A stretch of 64,000 bases of DNA from Theocolax elegans (lineage: Eukaryota > Arthropoda > Insecta > Hymenoptera > Cerocephalidae), in assembly GCA_026168455.1 (NCBI GenBank), contig CM047431.1:2528598-2592597 (forward strand), written 5' to 3'. Position numbers and translations under genes: made by a program. The notes below the pieces were generated by a model. It searched no databases and had not been told where the DNA came from. It saw nothing but the letters and a program-made list of their open reading frames with translations. Each line of letters starts with the position of its first letter. The first letter of the stretch is position 1. Below, piece by piece: positions 1 to 10,877 of this stretch.

Positions 1-3000
1 TATATTCTAGCCAATGATTATAGGATATTTTAAAAACTTTCTACCTTGAGTTATTTTTATCCATTTTTAAGTATTACAATAACATCTTAAAAACATCTCA
101 TAATCGTTTTGTACATAATTTATTGGAAAGGTTGATTAATTATTTACGCAAATGTTCCAGCAAATGTTTTTAAAAGGTTATATAAATGGTTTTATGCGAG
201 ATTCTTTCTGTCGAAAAAACATTTGTAGAAATGTTATTAAACCGTCATCGAAAATATTGAAAAATATTTTCGTAAACATTTTTAGAAGAATCAAAGATAT
301 ATTCTAGCCAATGATTATAGGATATTTTAAAAACTTTCTACCTTGAGTTATTTTTATCCATTTTTAAGTGTTACAATAACATCTTAAAAACATCTCATAA
401 TCGTTTTGTACATAATTTATTGGAAAGGTTGATTAATTATTTACGCAAATGTTCCAGCAAATGTTTTTAAAAGGTTATATAAATGGTTTTATGCGAGATT
501 CTTTCTGTCGAAAAAACATTTGTAGAAATGTTATTAAAACGTCTACGAAAAATATTGAAAAATATTTTCGTAAACATTTTTAGAAGAATCAAAGATATAT
601 TCTTGCCAGTGATTATATGATATTTTAAAAACTTTTTACCTTGAGTTATTTTTCTCCATTTTTCAGTTTTACAAAAACATCTTAAAAACTTCTCATAATC
701 GTTTTGTACATAATTTATTGGAAAGGTTGATTAATTATTTACGCAAATGTTCCAGCAAATGTTTTTATAAGGTTATATAAATGGTTTTATGCGAGATTCT
801 TTCTATCGAAAAAAAATTTGTAGAAATGGTATTAAAACGTCATCGAAAACTATTGAAAAATATTTTCGTAAACATTTTTAGAAGAATCAAAGATATATTC
901 TAGCCAATGATTATAGGATATTTTAAAAACTTTTTACCTTGAGTTATTTTTCTCCATTTTTCAGTTTTACAAAAATATCTTAAAAACTTCTCATAATCGT
1001 TTTGTACATAATTTATTGGAAGGTTTATTAATCACTTACGCAAATGTTCCTGCAAATGTTTTTAAAAGGTTATATAAATGGTTTTATGCGAGATTCATTC
1101 TATCGAAAAAACATTTGTAGAAATGGTATTAAAACGTAATCGAAAATATTGAAAAATATTTTCGTAAACATTTTTAGAAGAATCAAAGATATATTCTAGC
1201 CAATGATTATAGGATATTTTAAAAACTTTTTACCTTGAGTTATTTTTCTCCATTTTTCAGTTTTACAAAAATATCTTAAAAACTTCTCATAATCGTTTTG
1301 TACATAATTTATTGGAAGGTTTATTAATCACTTACGCAAATGTTCCTGCAAATGTTTTTAAAAGGTTATATAAATATTTCCATGCGAGATTCTTTCTATC
1401 GAAAAAACATTTGTAGAAATGGTATTAAAACGTCATCGAAAATATTGAAAAATATTTTCGTAAACATTTTTAGAAGAATCAAAGATATATTCTAGCCAAT
1501 GATTATAGGATATTTTAAAAACTTTTTACCTTGAGTTATTTTTCTCCATTTTTCAGTTTTACAAAAATATCTTAAAAACTTCTCATAATCGTTTTGTACA
1601 TAATTTATTGGAAGGTTTATTAATCACTTACGCAAATGTTCCTGCAAATGTTTTTAAAAGGTTATATAAATATTTCCATGCGAGATTCTTTCTATCGAAA
1701 AAACATTTGTAGAAATGGTATTAAAACGTCATCGAAAACTATTGAAAAATATTTTCGTAAACATTTTTAGAAGAATCAAAGATATATTCTAGCCAATGAT
1801 TATAGGATATTTTAAAAACTTTTTACCTTGAGTTATTTTTCTCCATTTTTCAGTTTTACAAAAATATCTTAAAAACTTCTCATAATCGTTTTGTACATAA
1901 TTTATTGGAAGGTTTATTAATCACTTACGCAAATGTTCCTGCAAATGTTTTTAAAAGGTTATATAAATGGTTTTATGCGAGATTCATTCTATCGAAAAAA
2001 CATTTGTAGAAATGGTATTAAAACGTCATCGAAAATATTGAAAAATATTTTCGTAAACATTTTTAGAAGAATCAAAGATATATTCTAGCCAATGATTATA
2101 GGATATTTTAAAAACTTTTTACCTTGAGTTATTTTTCTCCATTTTTCAGTTTTACAAAAATATCTTAAAAACTTCTCATAATCGTTTTGTACATAATTTA
2201 TTGGAAGGTTTATTAATCACTTACGCAAATGTTCCTGCAAATGTTTTTAAAAGGTTATATAAATGGTTTTATGCGAGATTCATTCTATCGAAAAAACATT
2301 TGTAGAAATGGTATTAAAACGTAATCGAAAATATTGAAAAATATTTTCGTAAACATTTTTAGAAGAATCAAAGATATATTCTAGCCAATGATTATAGGAT
2401 ATTTTAAAAACTTTTTACCTTGAGTTATTTTTCTCCATTTTTCAGTTTTACAAAAATATCTTAAAAACTTCTCATAATCGTTTTGTACATAACTTATTGG
2501 AAGGTTTATTAATCACTTACGCAAATGTTCCTGCAAACGTTTTTAAAAGGTTATATAAATGTTTCCATGTGAGATTCATTCTATCGAAAAAACATTTGTA
2601 GAAATGGTATTAAAACGTCAATCGAAAAATATTGAAAAAATATTTTCGTAAACATTTTTAGAAGAATCAAAGATATATTCTAGCCAATGATTATAGGATA
2701 TTTTAAAAACTTTTTACCTGAGTTATTTTTATTCCATTTTTAAGTGTTACAATAACATCTTAAAAACATCTCATAATCGTTTTTGTACATAATTTATGGA
2801 AAGGTTGATTAATTATTTACGCAAATGTTCCAGCAAAGGGTTTGTATAAGGTTATATAGGATTTGTACATAACTTATTGGAAGGTTTATTAATCACTTAC
2901 GCAAATGTTCCTGCAAACGTTTTTAAAAGGTTATATAAATGTTTCCATGTGAGATTCATTCTATCGAAAAAACATTTGTAGAAATGGTATTAAAACGTCA

Positions 3001-3830
3001 TCGAAATATTGAAAAATATTTTCGTAAACATTTTTAGAAGAATCAAAGATATATTCTAGCCAATGATTATAGGATATTTAAAAACTTTTTACCTTGAGTT
3101 ATTTTTATCCATTTTTAAGTGTTACAATAACATCTTAAAAACATCTCATAATCGTTTTGTACATAATTTATTGGAAAGGTTGATTAATTATTTACGCAAA
3201 TGTTCCAGCAAATGTTTTTATAAGGTTATATAAATGGTTTTATGCGAGATTCTTTCTATCGAAAAAAAATTTGTAGAAATGGTATTAAAACGTCATCGAA
3301 AACTATTGAAAAATATTTTCGTAAACATTTTTAGAAGAATCAAAGATATATTCTAGCCAATGATTATAGGATATTTTAAAAACTTTTTACCTTGAGTTAT
3401 TTTTCTCCATTTTTCAGTTTTACAAAAACATCTTAAAAACATCTCATAATCGTTTTGTACATAATTTATTGGAAAGGTTGATTAATTATTTACGCAAATG
3501 TTCCTGCAAATGTTTTTAAAAGGTTATATAAATGGTTTTATGCGAGATTCATTCTATCGAAAAAACATATGTAGAAATGGTATTAAAACGTCATCGAAAA
3601 CTATTGAAAAATATTTTCGTAAACATTTTTAGAAGAATCAAAGATATATTCTAGCCAATGATTATAGGATATTTTAAAAACTTTTTACCTTGAGTTATTT
3701 TTCTCCATTTTTAAGTGTTACAAAAACATCTTAAAACATCTCATAATCGTTTTGTACATATTTTATTGGAAAGGTTTATTAATCATTTACGCAAATGTTC
3801 CTGCAAATGTTTTTAAAAGTTTATATTCAT
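1..3830. repeat. Satellite array, ~297-bp monomer, 13 units
   Basis: Head-to-tail copies begin at 1, 298, 596, 894, 1190, 1486, 1783, 2079, 2375, 2674, 3050, 3347 and 3645, giving a period of 296-299 bp except for one 376-bp unit. That unit (2674-3049) carries a duplicated piece, with a junction near 2845-2865. Units differ by point changes and 1-2 base indels and fall into two subtypes at one site, 'gattaattatttacgc' and 'tattaatcacttacgc'. The subtypes lie in blocks: units 1-3 and 11-12 are the first type and 4-9 the second. Each unit is about 75% A+T and holds recurrent AAACATTTTT-like words. The array starts at the window edge, so its full size is unknown. No coding potential is seen. Confidence 0.97.
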
Positions 3831-4320
3831 ATTTTTGATAATTGTTTTTGGTCTGAAATAGTTCTGCGGAGAAATATTAATATGACCTTTCAAAAACATT
3901 TGGATAAACATTTGCATAAAAATTTATTTAACTTTTGGACCCATTTTTTTTAGGAACATTTTTAAGTCCTTCTAAAAATCTTCTGACTTCATGTAAATTT
4001 TTCATAAAAAGAACTGTTACAAAGTCATCTTAAAAACATTTATCAAAACTTTTAATGTTTCACACATAAAAGGTTTTTGAGAATATTTATTTAAATATTT
4101 TTAAAATGTTCTTTTAATCTTTTGAAAAAGATTAAATGATCAGATTAATTGACATTTTTTATAATATTATTAGGATGTTTTTAGGAGGTTACGAAATATA
4201 TATTTGTTAATCGTTTCTAGGAAGTTTTTTTAATATTTTTATAATGTTTATAAGAGGTTTATTAAAACATTTCTGAAAAACATTTTTTAAAAACGTTTTG
4301 TGTTATGTGGGAATACTTGC
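3831..4320. repeat. Degenerate satellite-like flank
   Basis: The 297-bp periodicity stops near 3830. The following ~490 bp keeps the same vocabulary (AAACATTTTTA, AGGTTTATTAA, TTATAAT words) without a clear period. It ends at about 4310 in TTTTGTGTTATGTGGG, which looks like a transposon end, but no matching inverted partner was found. It may be the ancestral element from which the satellite unit was amplified. Confidence 0.4.
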
Positions 4321-6290
4321 GGGTTTTGACACCTTCTTGGAAGGTGTTTTTTATGGAATATAAGTTACATATAAAAAAGGTTATTATTCTATAAAATTGT
4401 TTATCTACTGATGTAAAGCACGGGAAGGATAGGCATTGTTTATTTACAGAAAATTAAAAAAAAAGAAGTTTCCTTTTTATCAGTTTTGTGGAAATTAATT
4501 AAAACTTTTTATAAAGTATAAGCAAAATATATAAAAGTTTAATTAAAAAAAATTCTGTGTATGGTATGGTAAAAAATACTTGTCGATTATTCCGCTTTGA
4601 TTTCAGTACTTTCTGTTGCAGAAACTTTTTGGAGTTTAAGCAAAAAAAATATATAATTCAATTAAAATATAAATATTCAATTAAAATTACTTGTCGATAT
4701 TTGATTTCAGTACTTTTTATTGCAGAAACTTTTTATGGAGTTTAAGCAAAATATAAGCAGAAATAGGATGGGAGTAATAATTAAAGATTTTTTTATCAGA
4801 TAACATTTTTCAAAGTGTGATTGGAAACCATACTTGCAAATGTTGACATTTTCGTAGAAGGTGTTTTTATTAATACATCAGTGTATAATTTTAATAAATT
4901 AATAAAAAAGAAAAATAAAATAAAAATATTTAATTATCATTTCATTTATGCGTTAAAAAAATGGTTATTTCTTACGAAACAGTAAAATGAAACATTTCCT
5001 AGTTGCATTGTATTCATTTTACAAACAAATTTGTGTATTATGACATATCTAATAATCATTTATTCAAAGAAAAATACAACTGCGGTTAACAGTGAATTAC
5101 GCCACCATACCATATATCCATTAGATAATATGTACAATGTATTTTTTCTCTTCTTGACAAGTCACAATTAAACTTGCCTAGAATAAAGGTTCATCGATTT
5201 ATTCCTTAAATATAATTATGTAAATCTAAATATATACTATATAGTTTAGATTACAACTGGACTGGCACATGTAATAGAAAGTTTCTTCTCGAAGCGACTA
5301 AAATTTGCCCATTATTATATTATAACACATTTGTTTATGCTATATGTGGGACTATATATATTTCAGTTTATAGTTAGACTTAAGACAGAACCACAATTAT
5401 TTACTTACACAAAATTTGTTTCTTTAATTAAATCAATGACTCAATTACAGAATTATCCTATGTTGGTACTTTCAATTCTTTCAATTCTTATATCAATGCA
5501 GCTCTCAGTACATATTGTTTTTGAATCATGTATAAGCTGCACTTATACAAATACAAGTAATTAACCAGAGTCCAATGAACAACTCCAGCGAATGAATACC
5601 ATTAAACAAATAAGAAAAATCCTATGATATATATATATATATATATATTTACATACTCATAATAGTGCACTTTTTAGGTAGCCTCTCGTCACTTAAATTT
5701 AAATTTGTTTTGCTGTACCTTTAGAGATTTATGATAATATTTACAAGGTAAAATGTTCCTCACAGCAAATTTGCTTTAATTTTACTTTGTACCAATAATT
5801 TTTCATTTCAGAGACGTTATTTGCTTAAAATTAATATACTTTAAAAATAACCCTTTCTTATTCAGTGAATTTATTATGATACACTTATAGTTTTAATTAA
5901 GCTAAATTTATTTATAACAAATTAAATTCTATATTATTGGGTTGCTATAATAATTGATGACAACAGTACAATTTAATATTATAATTTTAGTACAACACAA
6001 GAAATTCTATTTAATTACTTAACTGTATATGTTAGTGTCACTATCAAACATTTTATAGGCATGTGAAAGTTACAAAATTATTAAATGCCTTTTTCACTTA
6101 CCAAACAACTGACACATTGATTTTATTTAAATATTAAAAAAAGTATTCAATAAATATATGTAAAGAGAACAATAACTTATCAACATTCTTTTAAATTATA
6201 ATTTTAATTAGGATAGAGAACGATAAAGCATCCACTTAATTATAATCTATTGTTTTTTAAATTATTTTGGTCAATGTGGAAAACATTGAG
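4321..6290. other. AT-rich intergenic stretch, no gene recognised
   Basis: Contents seen: an 8-bp-stem hairpin ACACCTTC/GAAGGTGT at 4328-4346 followed by T6; a degenerate ~110-bp duplication (segments starting at 4581 and 4692, both reading TGTCGAT..GATTTCAGTACTTT..GCAGAAACTTTTT); a related ACTTGC...GAAGGTGTTTTT segment at about 4830-4870; and an (AT)n run at 5626-5650. An open frame at 5331-5564 (+) would encode 77 hydrophobic residues. It has no family I recognise, and in DNA of this composition it is probably a chance frame. Confidence 0.5.
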
Positions 6291-6303
6291 ATATCATGAG
6301 GGA

Positions 6304-6749
6304 AGAGCCGCGGTGGCTCATGGGTAGAGCTCCCGACTCTCACACCGAGGGTCGTGGGTTCGATCCCAGACGTGTACCTCTGAAAATTTTTTTCATGTGC
6401 ATTTTTCGAACACCGCGACTCAGTGGCTCGGCGTGTCACTATAATGTGACGCCAGTTCAGGTGCGCGTGCGTTTCGTGCATTTTTCAGTGCATGAGAGGC
6501 ACGGGCATCTGAACTATAGGGAACGTTAGGGACGCGAAGATGTAAAGAGGATCGCGGTGGTTCCATCGGGAGGACAGGAAACTGTAATTATTAGACTAAT
6601 TACAGTGACCGATGATATCTTCCGATGGACACAAGCACCACTGTTTTCAACTACATGTGCTTTGTTTACAGACACACCGTTCACCTCCGTCGCTGATTAG
6701 CCCTGGCAGCATAAATAGAGCGACGTTAAATAACATAAAAAAAAAAAAA
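6304..6749 (+). mobile_element. tRNA-derived SINE with 13-bp target-site duplication
   Basis: The 5' end folds like a tRNA. An A-box-like GTGGCTCATGGGTAGAGC lies at about 6311-6328 and a B box GGGTTCGATCCC at 6357-6368, together an internal RNA polymerase III promoter. A ~370-bp tRNA-unrelated body follows, ending in an A-rich tail (about 6737-6750). The element is bracketed by a perfect 13-bp direct repeat ATATCATGAGGGA at 6291-6303 and 6750-6762, which fixes both ends and the orientation. The body has an inverted TGTAATTA..TAATTACA hairpin at about 6582-6607. The body end (..GCGACGTTAAATAAC) resembles LINE 3' tails that SINEs share with their partner LINE; that link is inference. The short open frames inside it are not genes. 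Confidence 0.93.
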
Positions 6750-6762
6750 ATATCATGAGGGA

Positions 6763-7919
6763 TTCATTATAAAAATACAAGCATAAGTCCCTTCAAATAA
6801 TATAAACTTAAAGCAAACACATCAAATTATATAAATAAAATGAATTAATAATATAATAAATATAATTAAAATAATGTAATAATATACATTTATTTTGTGT
6901 GCAATTCTTATTAATATTATACTTTAAGATTAAAAAAAGTTATACCATCACTTGCATGGAAATGAAAACATTGTTTTCATGGTTAGAATTTTATCAAAGT
7001 TTGTCTTTCTCTCTCTCTCTCTCTCTCTCACTCTTTCTCTCGTCGAGATGTCAAAGGTCGACATGCTAGTATAGAATATGGGCGAATATGAAATCTTCAC
7101 CTTGCAATAGTATATATCTGCATTGCACTACAATAAAAAATACCGAAACGGAATAATGTGAGGTATTGGAAATAATTACGTAAATAAATAATTTAATTCA
7201 TAACTTTTCACACAAAATCAGCCAAATGATTCAGCTGTGACAAAAGTATTCACCTGAAACTAGCTCCCTCTCGTGGCCACGTTTGAACTTCTTCTATAAG
7301 TTTTTACTTCTGTACGCGCTCTCTCACGGGCTGGAAAGCATTGTTTCTCTTTCTATCTCATGCCTTTCCTATACTATCTCTATCTCATTTTGTTTGAAGT
7401 TGACTATATATATCAAAAGGGAGAAGACGAAAATTGAGGAAAGGAAATCAGCAAGCAATATCTTTGGCATTGATTTTCTTGATTGTGCGTAAATGAATTC
7501 GTGTAAAACTTGTTGTACAGTAAAGATTAATAAATAAGGAACGTAATGCGTGGCCAATAGCACAAATAAATAATGTAATATTGAAGTGATTAAAAAGTAA
7601 AAATTTGGGGGGGCTAGTTAGCTGTATATAATGGCTCTCGCGCCTATACTTGCGTCAGGCGCTATCGCGCCTTTTGATATATATAACAATTAATAGTTCA
7701 TAATATACTATTTTATAATTTCAAGATGTAAACTTTAATAACAGATATTTAAGGACATTCGACAATATAAGATTATTTTGTATTTTATAATTATAATATA
7801 TATTAATATTATATTTTACTTAACTACTAAAAAATTTACTTATATAGGACTATTTGGTATTCGAATATATATACTTACTTTTTTTAATAAATTGTTGTTC
7901 TATACGTTTACAATTTTGA
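6763..7919. other. AT-rich intergenic stretch with (CT)n microsatellite
   Basis: Contains a (CT/TC)n tract at about 7007-7042 and a short GC-richer inverted segment around 7630-7675 (GCGCC..GGCGC). Open frames at 7283-7492 and 7369-7563 overlap on opposite strands, are low-complexity and show no recognisable domain, so I do not call them genes. Confidence 0.5.
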
Positions 7920-8148
7920 TAAGTGGTCCTAAAAAGGACCGATCGTCTCCTTCTTCCTCATGCTCCTCCGCTTTTACATAGAACTACTCTGGGAAGATCG
8001 GCTATTATACGTTTGACGCGAGCAATCGCGCATAATCAGCCCACAAGTCAGTGTTGGTGGCGGTGGTGATGGTGATAAGTACACTATTGGCCTGTGAGTC
8101 AGTGGTGGTAGTAGTGATGATAGTGGGGAGTGCTTCTCCCATCGAAAG

Positions 8149-8157
8149 CATAAAAGG
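8149..8157 (+). promoter_or_regulatory. Possible TATA-type core promoter
   Basis: CATAAAAGG sits in a locally GC-rich island (about 7930-8300) that stands out from the AT-rich surroundings. About 30 bp downstream is GCAGACCATT, a plausible initiation region. The island leads directly into the tandem hairpin-bearing units at 8304-9055, so it could drive a non-coding transcript. This is motif-level evidence only; no transcript is visible from sequence. Confidence 0.3.
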
Positions 8158-8303
8158 AGCCTGCTCTCGCGGACGCAGACCATTTCCTGCTATATCTTCG
8201 CCGCGTGCGCATGGAGCCGCTTAGTCGGTTTCGCGCGCACGCAGCGAATACATCGGCAGTGAGTTTAGGGCGGTCTCGCGGTGTTGTTTGTTAATTTATT
8301 ACG

Positions 8304-9055
8304 ATGAAGGGGGAATCATCGTATTTAATTGACGATTTGCTGCACTGTCGCTCGATACTCTAAGTACTTTGAGCTGACGTGTGGGTAGCTTCTGGAGAAT
8401 CAGCTTTCTAAAAAATTTACTAGGTACATATGTACGCCTTTCTCTCTATTTCTATAAATCATATTCAAATGCATTGGGAAAGAGAGAGAAAAACAGAATT
8501 ATATGTGCGCGCGATCTATATTAGAAAAATAATAATATATAGTCGGGATAAAGGAGTGGGATGTGCAAACGATTGTTATCAAGGTGCAATCGATTGCAAT
8601 CAAGGTGCAAACGATTTGAATAAAGTGCAAATCATTTACTTAAGGTAGGTGAGGTTGCGCGGGGCAGTCTGTGTATTTATCATGTGTAATTCATGTGCGG
8701 TAAATTTAGATGGTTAATATATTCTATGAAGGGGGAATCATCGTCTATAATCGACGATGTGCTGCGCAGTTGCTACGGTACTAAGTACTGTGAGCTGACG
8801 AATGGTTAGTTCCCGGAGAATCAGCTGTCCCAAAACCTTACCATAAGCATATGTATGTCCTTGTTTCTCTTTTATCTCTAAATAAAGTTGAACGCATCAC
8901 AAAAGAGATACAAAGACTGAATTACATGTGCACGCAATTTCCAATTGAAAAAACAATATACACAGCAGATTTAGGAGACATTAAATTTGAATGATGAGGG
9001 AATTATTGTATCAAATTACGATGTGCTGCAATGTCGCTGCGATACATTCGTGTAG
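8304..9055 (+). repeat. Tandem diverged units with conserved hairpins (candidate ncRNA)
   Basis: Three diverged head-to-tail copies start at 8304, 8726 and 8994, the third cut off by the next repeat. Aligned positions conserve the sequence ATGAAGGGGGAATCATCGT. They also conserve several self-complementary pairs: CGATGA/TCATCG or ATGA/TCAT around the G-run, ATCGT(C)/(G)ACGAT just after it, and AGCTGA/TCAGCT enclosing GGAGAA some 65 bp further on. The intervening sequence has changed more than the stems. Unit 1 also carries four 20-21-bp direct repeats (8563-8644, consensus GTGCAAACGATT..TCAAG) that unit 2 lacks. No long open frame spans the units. A structured non-coding RNA is one reading; a decayed tandem duplication of unknown origin is the other. 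Confidence 0.5.
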
Positions 9056-9119
9056 ATTTGCAGCAGATGATCTGCGTCGCCAGCAAGATGTTTTGCGGCT
9101 ATATATATAAAAACATACG

Positions 9120-9192
9120 AAAGGCGTCTAAGGTAAGATCTCTAGTTTCTTACTCAGGAGTCCAAGCTGGAGATCGAGGACGAAACGCCTTT
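9120..9192 (+). ncRNA. Type III hammerhead ribozyme-like core, copy A (mutated core)
   Basis: Stem III pairs 9120-9127 with 9185-9192 (8 bp). The cleavage-site triplet GTC is 9126-9128. Stem I is TAAGG (9129-9133) with TCTTA (9148-9152). The core reads CTCAGGA at 9153-9159, where CTGANGA is expected. Stem II is GTCC/GGAC (9160-9163 with 9178-9181), and GAAA follows at 9182-9185. Everything fits a type III hammerhead except G5, which is C here. G5 is known to be essential for hammerhead catalysis, so this copy should be inactive although its fold is intact. Confidence 0.72.
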
Positions 9193-9509
9193 AATTATTT
9201 TAAAAGGCCGTGCTCTGGGAAATTCCACCAACCACAGTGGACAAAGAGTACAATAGGCTTGCTTTATTCTAAAGTAAAGCATTTAGTTCGGAGAGACCGA
9301 TATTATATATACATATACATATTACCGAACGATAAAATTTTGTATCAAATAACTCGCGACACGGTCTAACACGTCGCACTCTGGCTGGTGGCTTTTCCCA
9401 CGACCAGAGGGAGACGACTATCTCTCTACACTCGTTGGAGAGATCGTCGTCTCTTTTCTATATATATAGCCGCAGAACATCTTGCTGGCGTCGCAGATCA
9501 TCTTGTGAC

Positions 9510-9578
9510 AGGCGTCTAAAGTAAGATCTCCAGTTCCTTACTAAGGATTCCAAGCTGGAGATCGAGGACGAAACGCCT
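9510..9578 (+). ncRNA. Type III hammerhead-like core, copy B (degenerate)
   Basis: Same layout as the copy 388 bp upstream: stem III 9510-9515 with 9573-9578 (6 bp), GTC at 9514-9516, core CTAAGGA at 9541-9547, GAAA at 9570-9573. G5 is A, stem I has a mismatch (TAAAG/CCTTA) and stem II has one mismatch (TTCC/GGAC). It is presumably inactive. Independent lesions in copies A and B imply a common ancestor carrying the canonical core. Confidence 0.65.
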
Positions 9579-9792
9579 TTAATTATTTTAAAAGGCCGTG
9601 CTTTGGGAAATTCCACCAACCATAGTGGACAAAGAGTACGATAGGCTTGCTTTATTGTAAAGTAAAGCATTTAGTTCGGAGAGACCAATATTATTATATA
9701 CATATGCATATTACCGAACGATAAAATTTTGTATCAAATAACTCGCGACACGGTCTAACACGTCGCACTCTGGCTGATGGCTTTTCCCACCA

Positions 9793-10877
9793 CCAGAGGG
9801 ATCACATAAATTGTTTATTCATTATTACTAAAAATATTATTCTTTCTTTAAAAAATCAATACTTCAGATCCTCCCTTATATTTTAAGCTATCCATACGAA
9901 TTTTTTCAGACTTTTAGTTTAATATTTTGGATATAATGTTTTAATTAAAAGGTGCATATCCCTGTAATTTGGATCCGATACCCCCTTAATTTCTGGTAAA
10001 AATGAGAAATGCGAAGGACGGGTAGGGAAATGGGGGGCGGAACTTCGGCCTCCTTTTAATCTTGTAATATTAGTAAAATAAAATCCCTTGATTTTTCGTT
10101 TTCTTCTAATTCGTTATATAACTTTCATGTAAATACTCACACTTTTTCCATTTTCAGACTTATACCATTCTGTGAAATCGGCATGACTAGATTCGGGAAA
10201 ATCAATTGCCTCATATTCGTTATCGCTTTTTCGTTTAAATTTTTTTTCTTCTTTTCTTTTTCTTTCCGATCATTCGGGGAAAATTTATTTTTACGTTTTA
10301 ATTTTTTCTTTTTGGAAACATCACATTGATTTTCTTTTGCGCTTTTTGAACCTATAGAAGAAATTGATAATAAAAATAAATTGTTTAGTAAGTGATAAAA
10401 GTATTAAGTTCTAAATATTAAGTAATTAAATTAGATAAGAAATTTGCTATTTTTATAAAAATCTATAACATCTTTTTACAATATTTTAGTTCACATATAT
10501 TTTTTCTTTCAATGGTACTTTATTGGTAATTTAAATAAGAATTACTTTTCATAATAGTACATTTCGATAGAAGTGCGAAAGTATTGATTTTCTTACGAGT
10601 GCGGGTAATACTCGCTCGAGATGATATGTAGATTGTTTGATACTGCTCATAAATGGCATTTAAAGAATATGAAAAATGCGTGAAGTGCCATTTCACGCAC
10701 ATTCTATCAAAAAACATATACATTGCTCAATCAAAATATAAGGAATAGAAAATTATATCGTAAATAATCGTTTTGTAACGCGCGTACTATATAGTTTCAT
10801 TGATAAAACTATATAACAAAATTAATCTAGTTTTATGTAGTTAATAAAATATTACTTACGTCGACTGTAGTATAACG
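9793..10877. other. AT-rich interval with one possible exon remnant
   Basis: Mostly low-complexity AT sequence. The only organised part is the minus-strand exon-like segment listed at 10114-10351. The open frame at 10520-10723 (-) has no recognisable features and is likely chance. Confidence 0.5.
10114..10351 (-). pseudogene. Possible exon remnant, Lys/Glu-rich, unknown
   Basis: Read on the minus strand, a splice-acceptor-like CTTCTATAG ends at 10352. It is followed by an open stretch rich in Lys and Glu, then after an A-run by a more complex segment (SDNEYEAIDFPESSHADF, then TEWYKSENGKSV) ending in a stop at 10114-10116. The two halves are in different frames, so an indel in the A-run would be needed to join them. 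The acidic/aromatic second half looks more like real coding sequence than the surrounding DNA, but I recognise no family. It could be a terminal exon of a decayed host or transposon gene, or chance. Confidence 0.25.

Larger units (their letters stand above)
9062..9792 (+). mobile_element. Dispersed repeat with two hammerhead-like cores
   Basis: Two direct copies of about 275-390 bp lie in tandem. Copy A covers about 9120-9405 and copy B about 9508-9792, offset 388 bp. Both run from the ribozyme-like core through GTTCGGAGAGACC and GATAAAATTTTGTATC to CTCTGGCTG(G/A)TGG...CCAGAG, a terminal hairpin. The sequence just before copy B (9461-9503) is present inverted just before copy A (9065-9107), 41 of 43 positions matching, so copy A sits inside a foldback. 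The same family recurs at 42373-42566 and 43150-43470. I do not recognise the family. It encodes no protein, so any mobility would be non-autonomous. Confidence 0.75.

Noticed and set aside
1..3830. CRISPR-like array
   Set aside because: Repeat units are ~297 bp head-to-tail with no unique spacers; this is a satellite.
4328..4352. Hairpin plus T-run as a bacterial-type terminator
   Set aside because: Context is eukaryotic and no gene precedes it.
5331..5564. Hydrophobic ORF as a chemoreceptor fragment
   Set aside because: Hydrophobicity alone in AT-rich DNA is not evidence; no conserved receptor motif or exon boundary was found.
6440..6500. Additional hammerhead motif in the SINE (GTTTCG on the plus strand)
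   Set aside because: The complementary core would read CTGAAAA, lacking the required GA, and flanking stems do not pair.
6257..6529. Open frames on both strands at the SINE
   Set aside because: They fall inside the tRNA-derived SINE and reflect its higher GC content, not genes.
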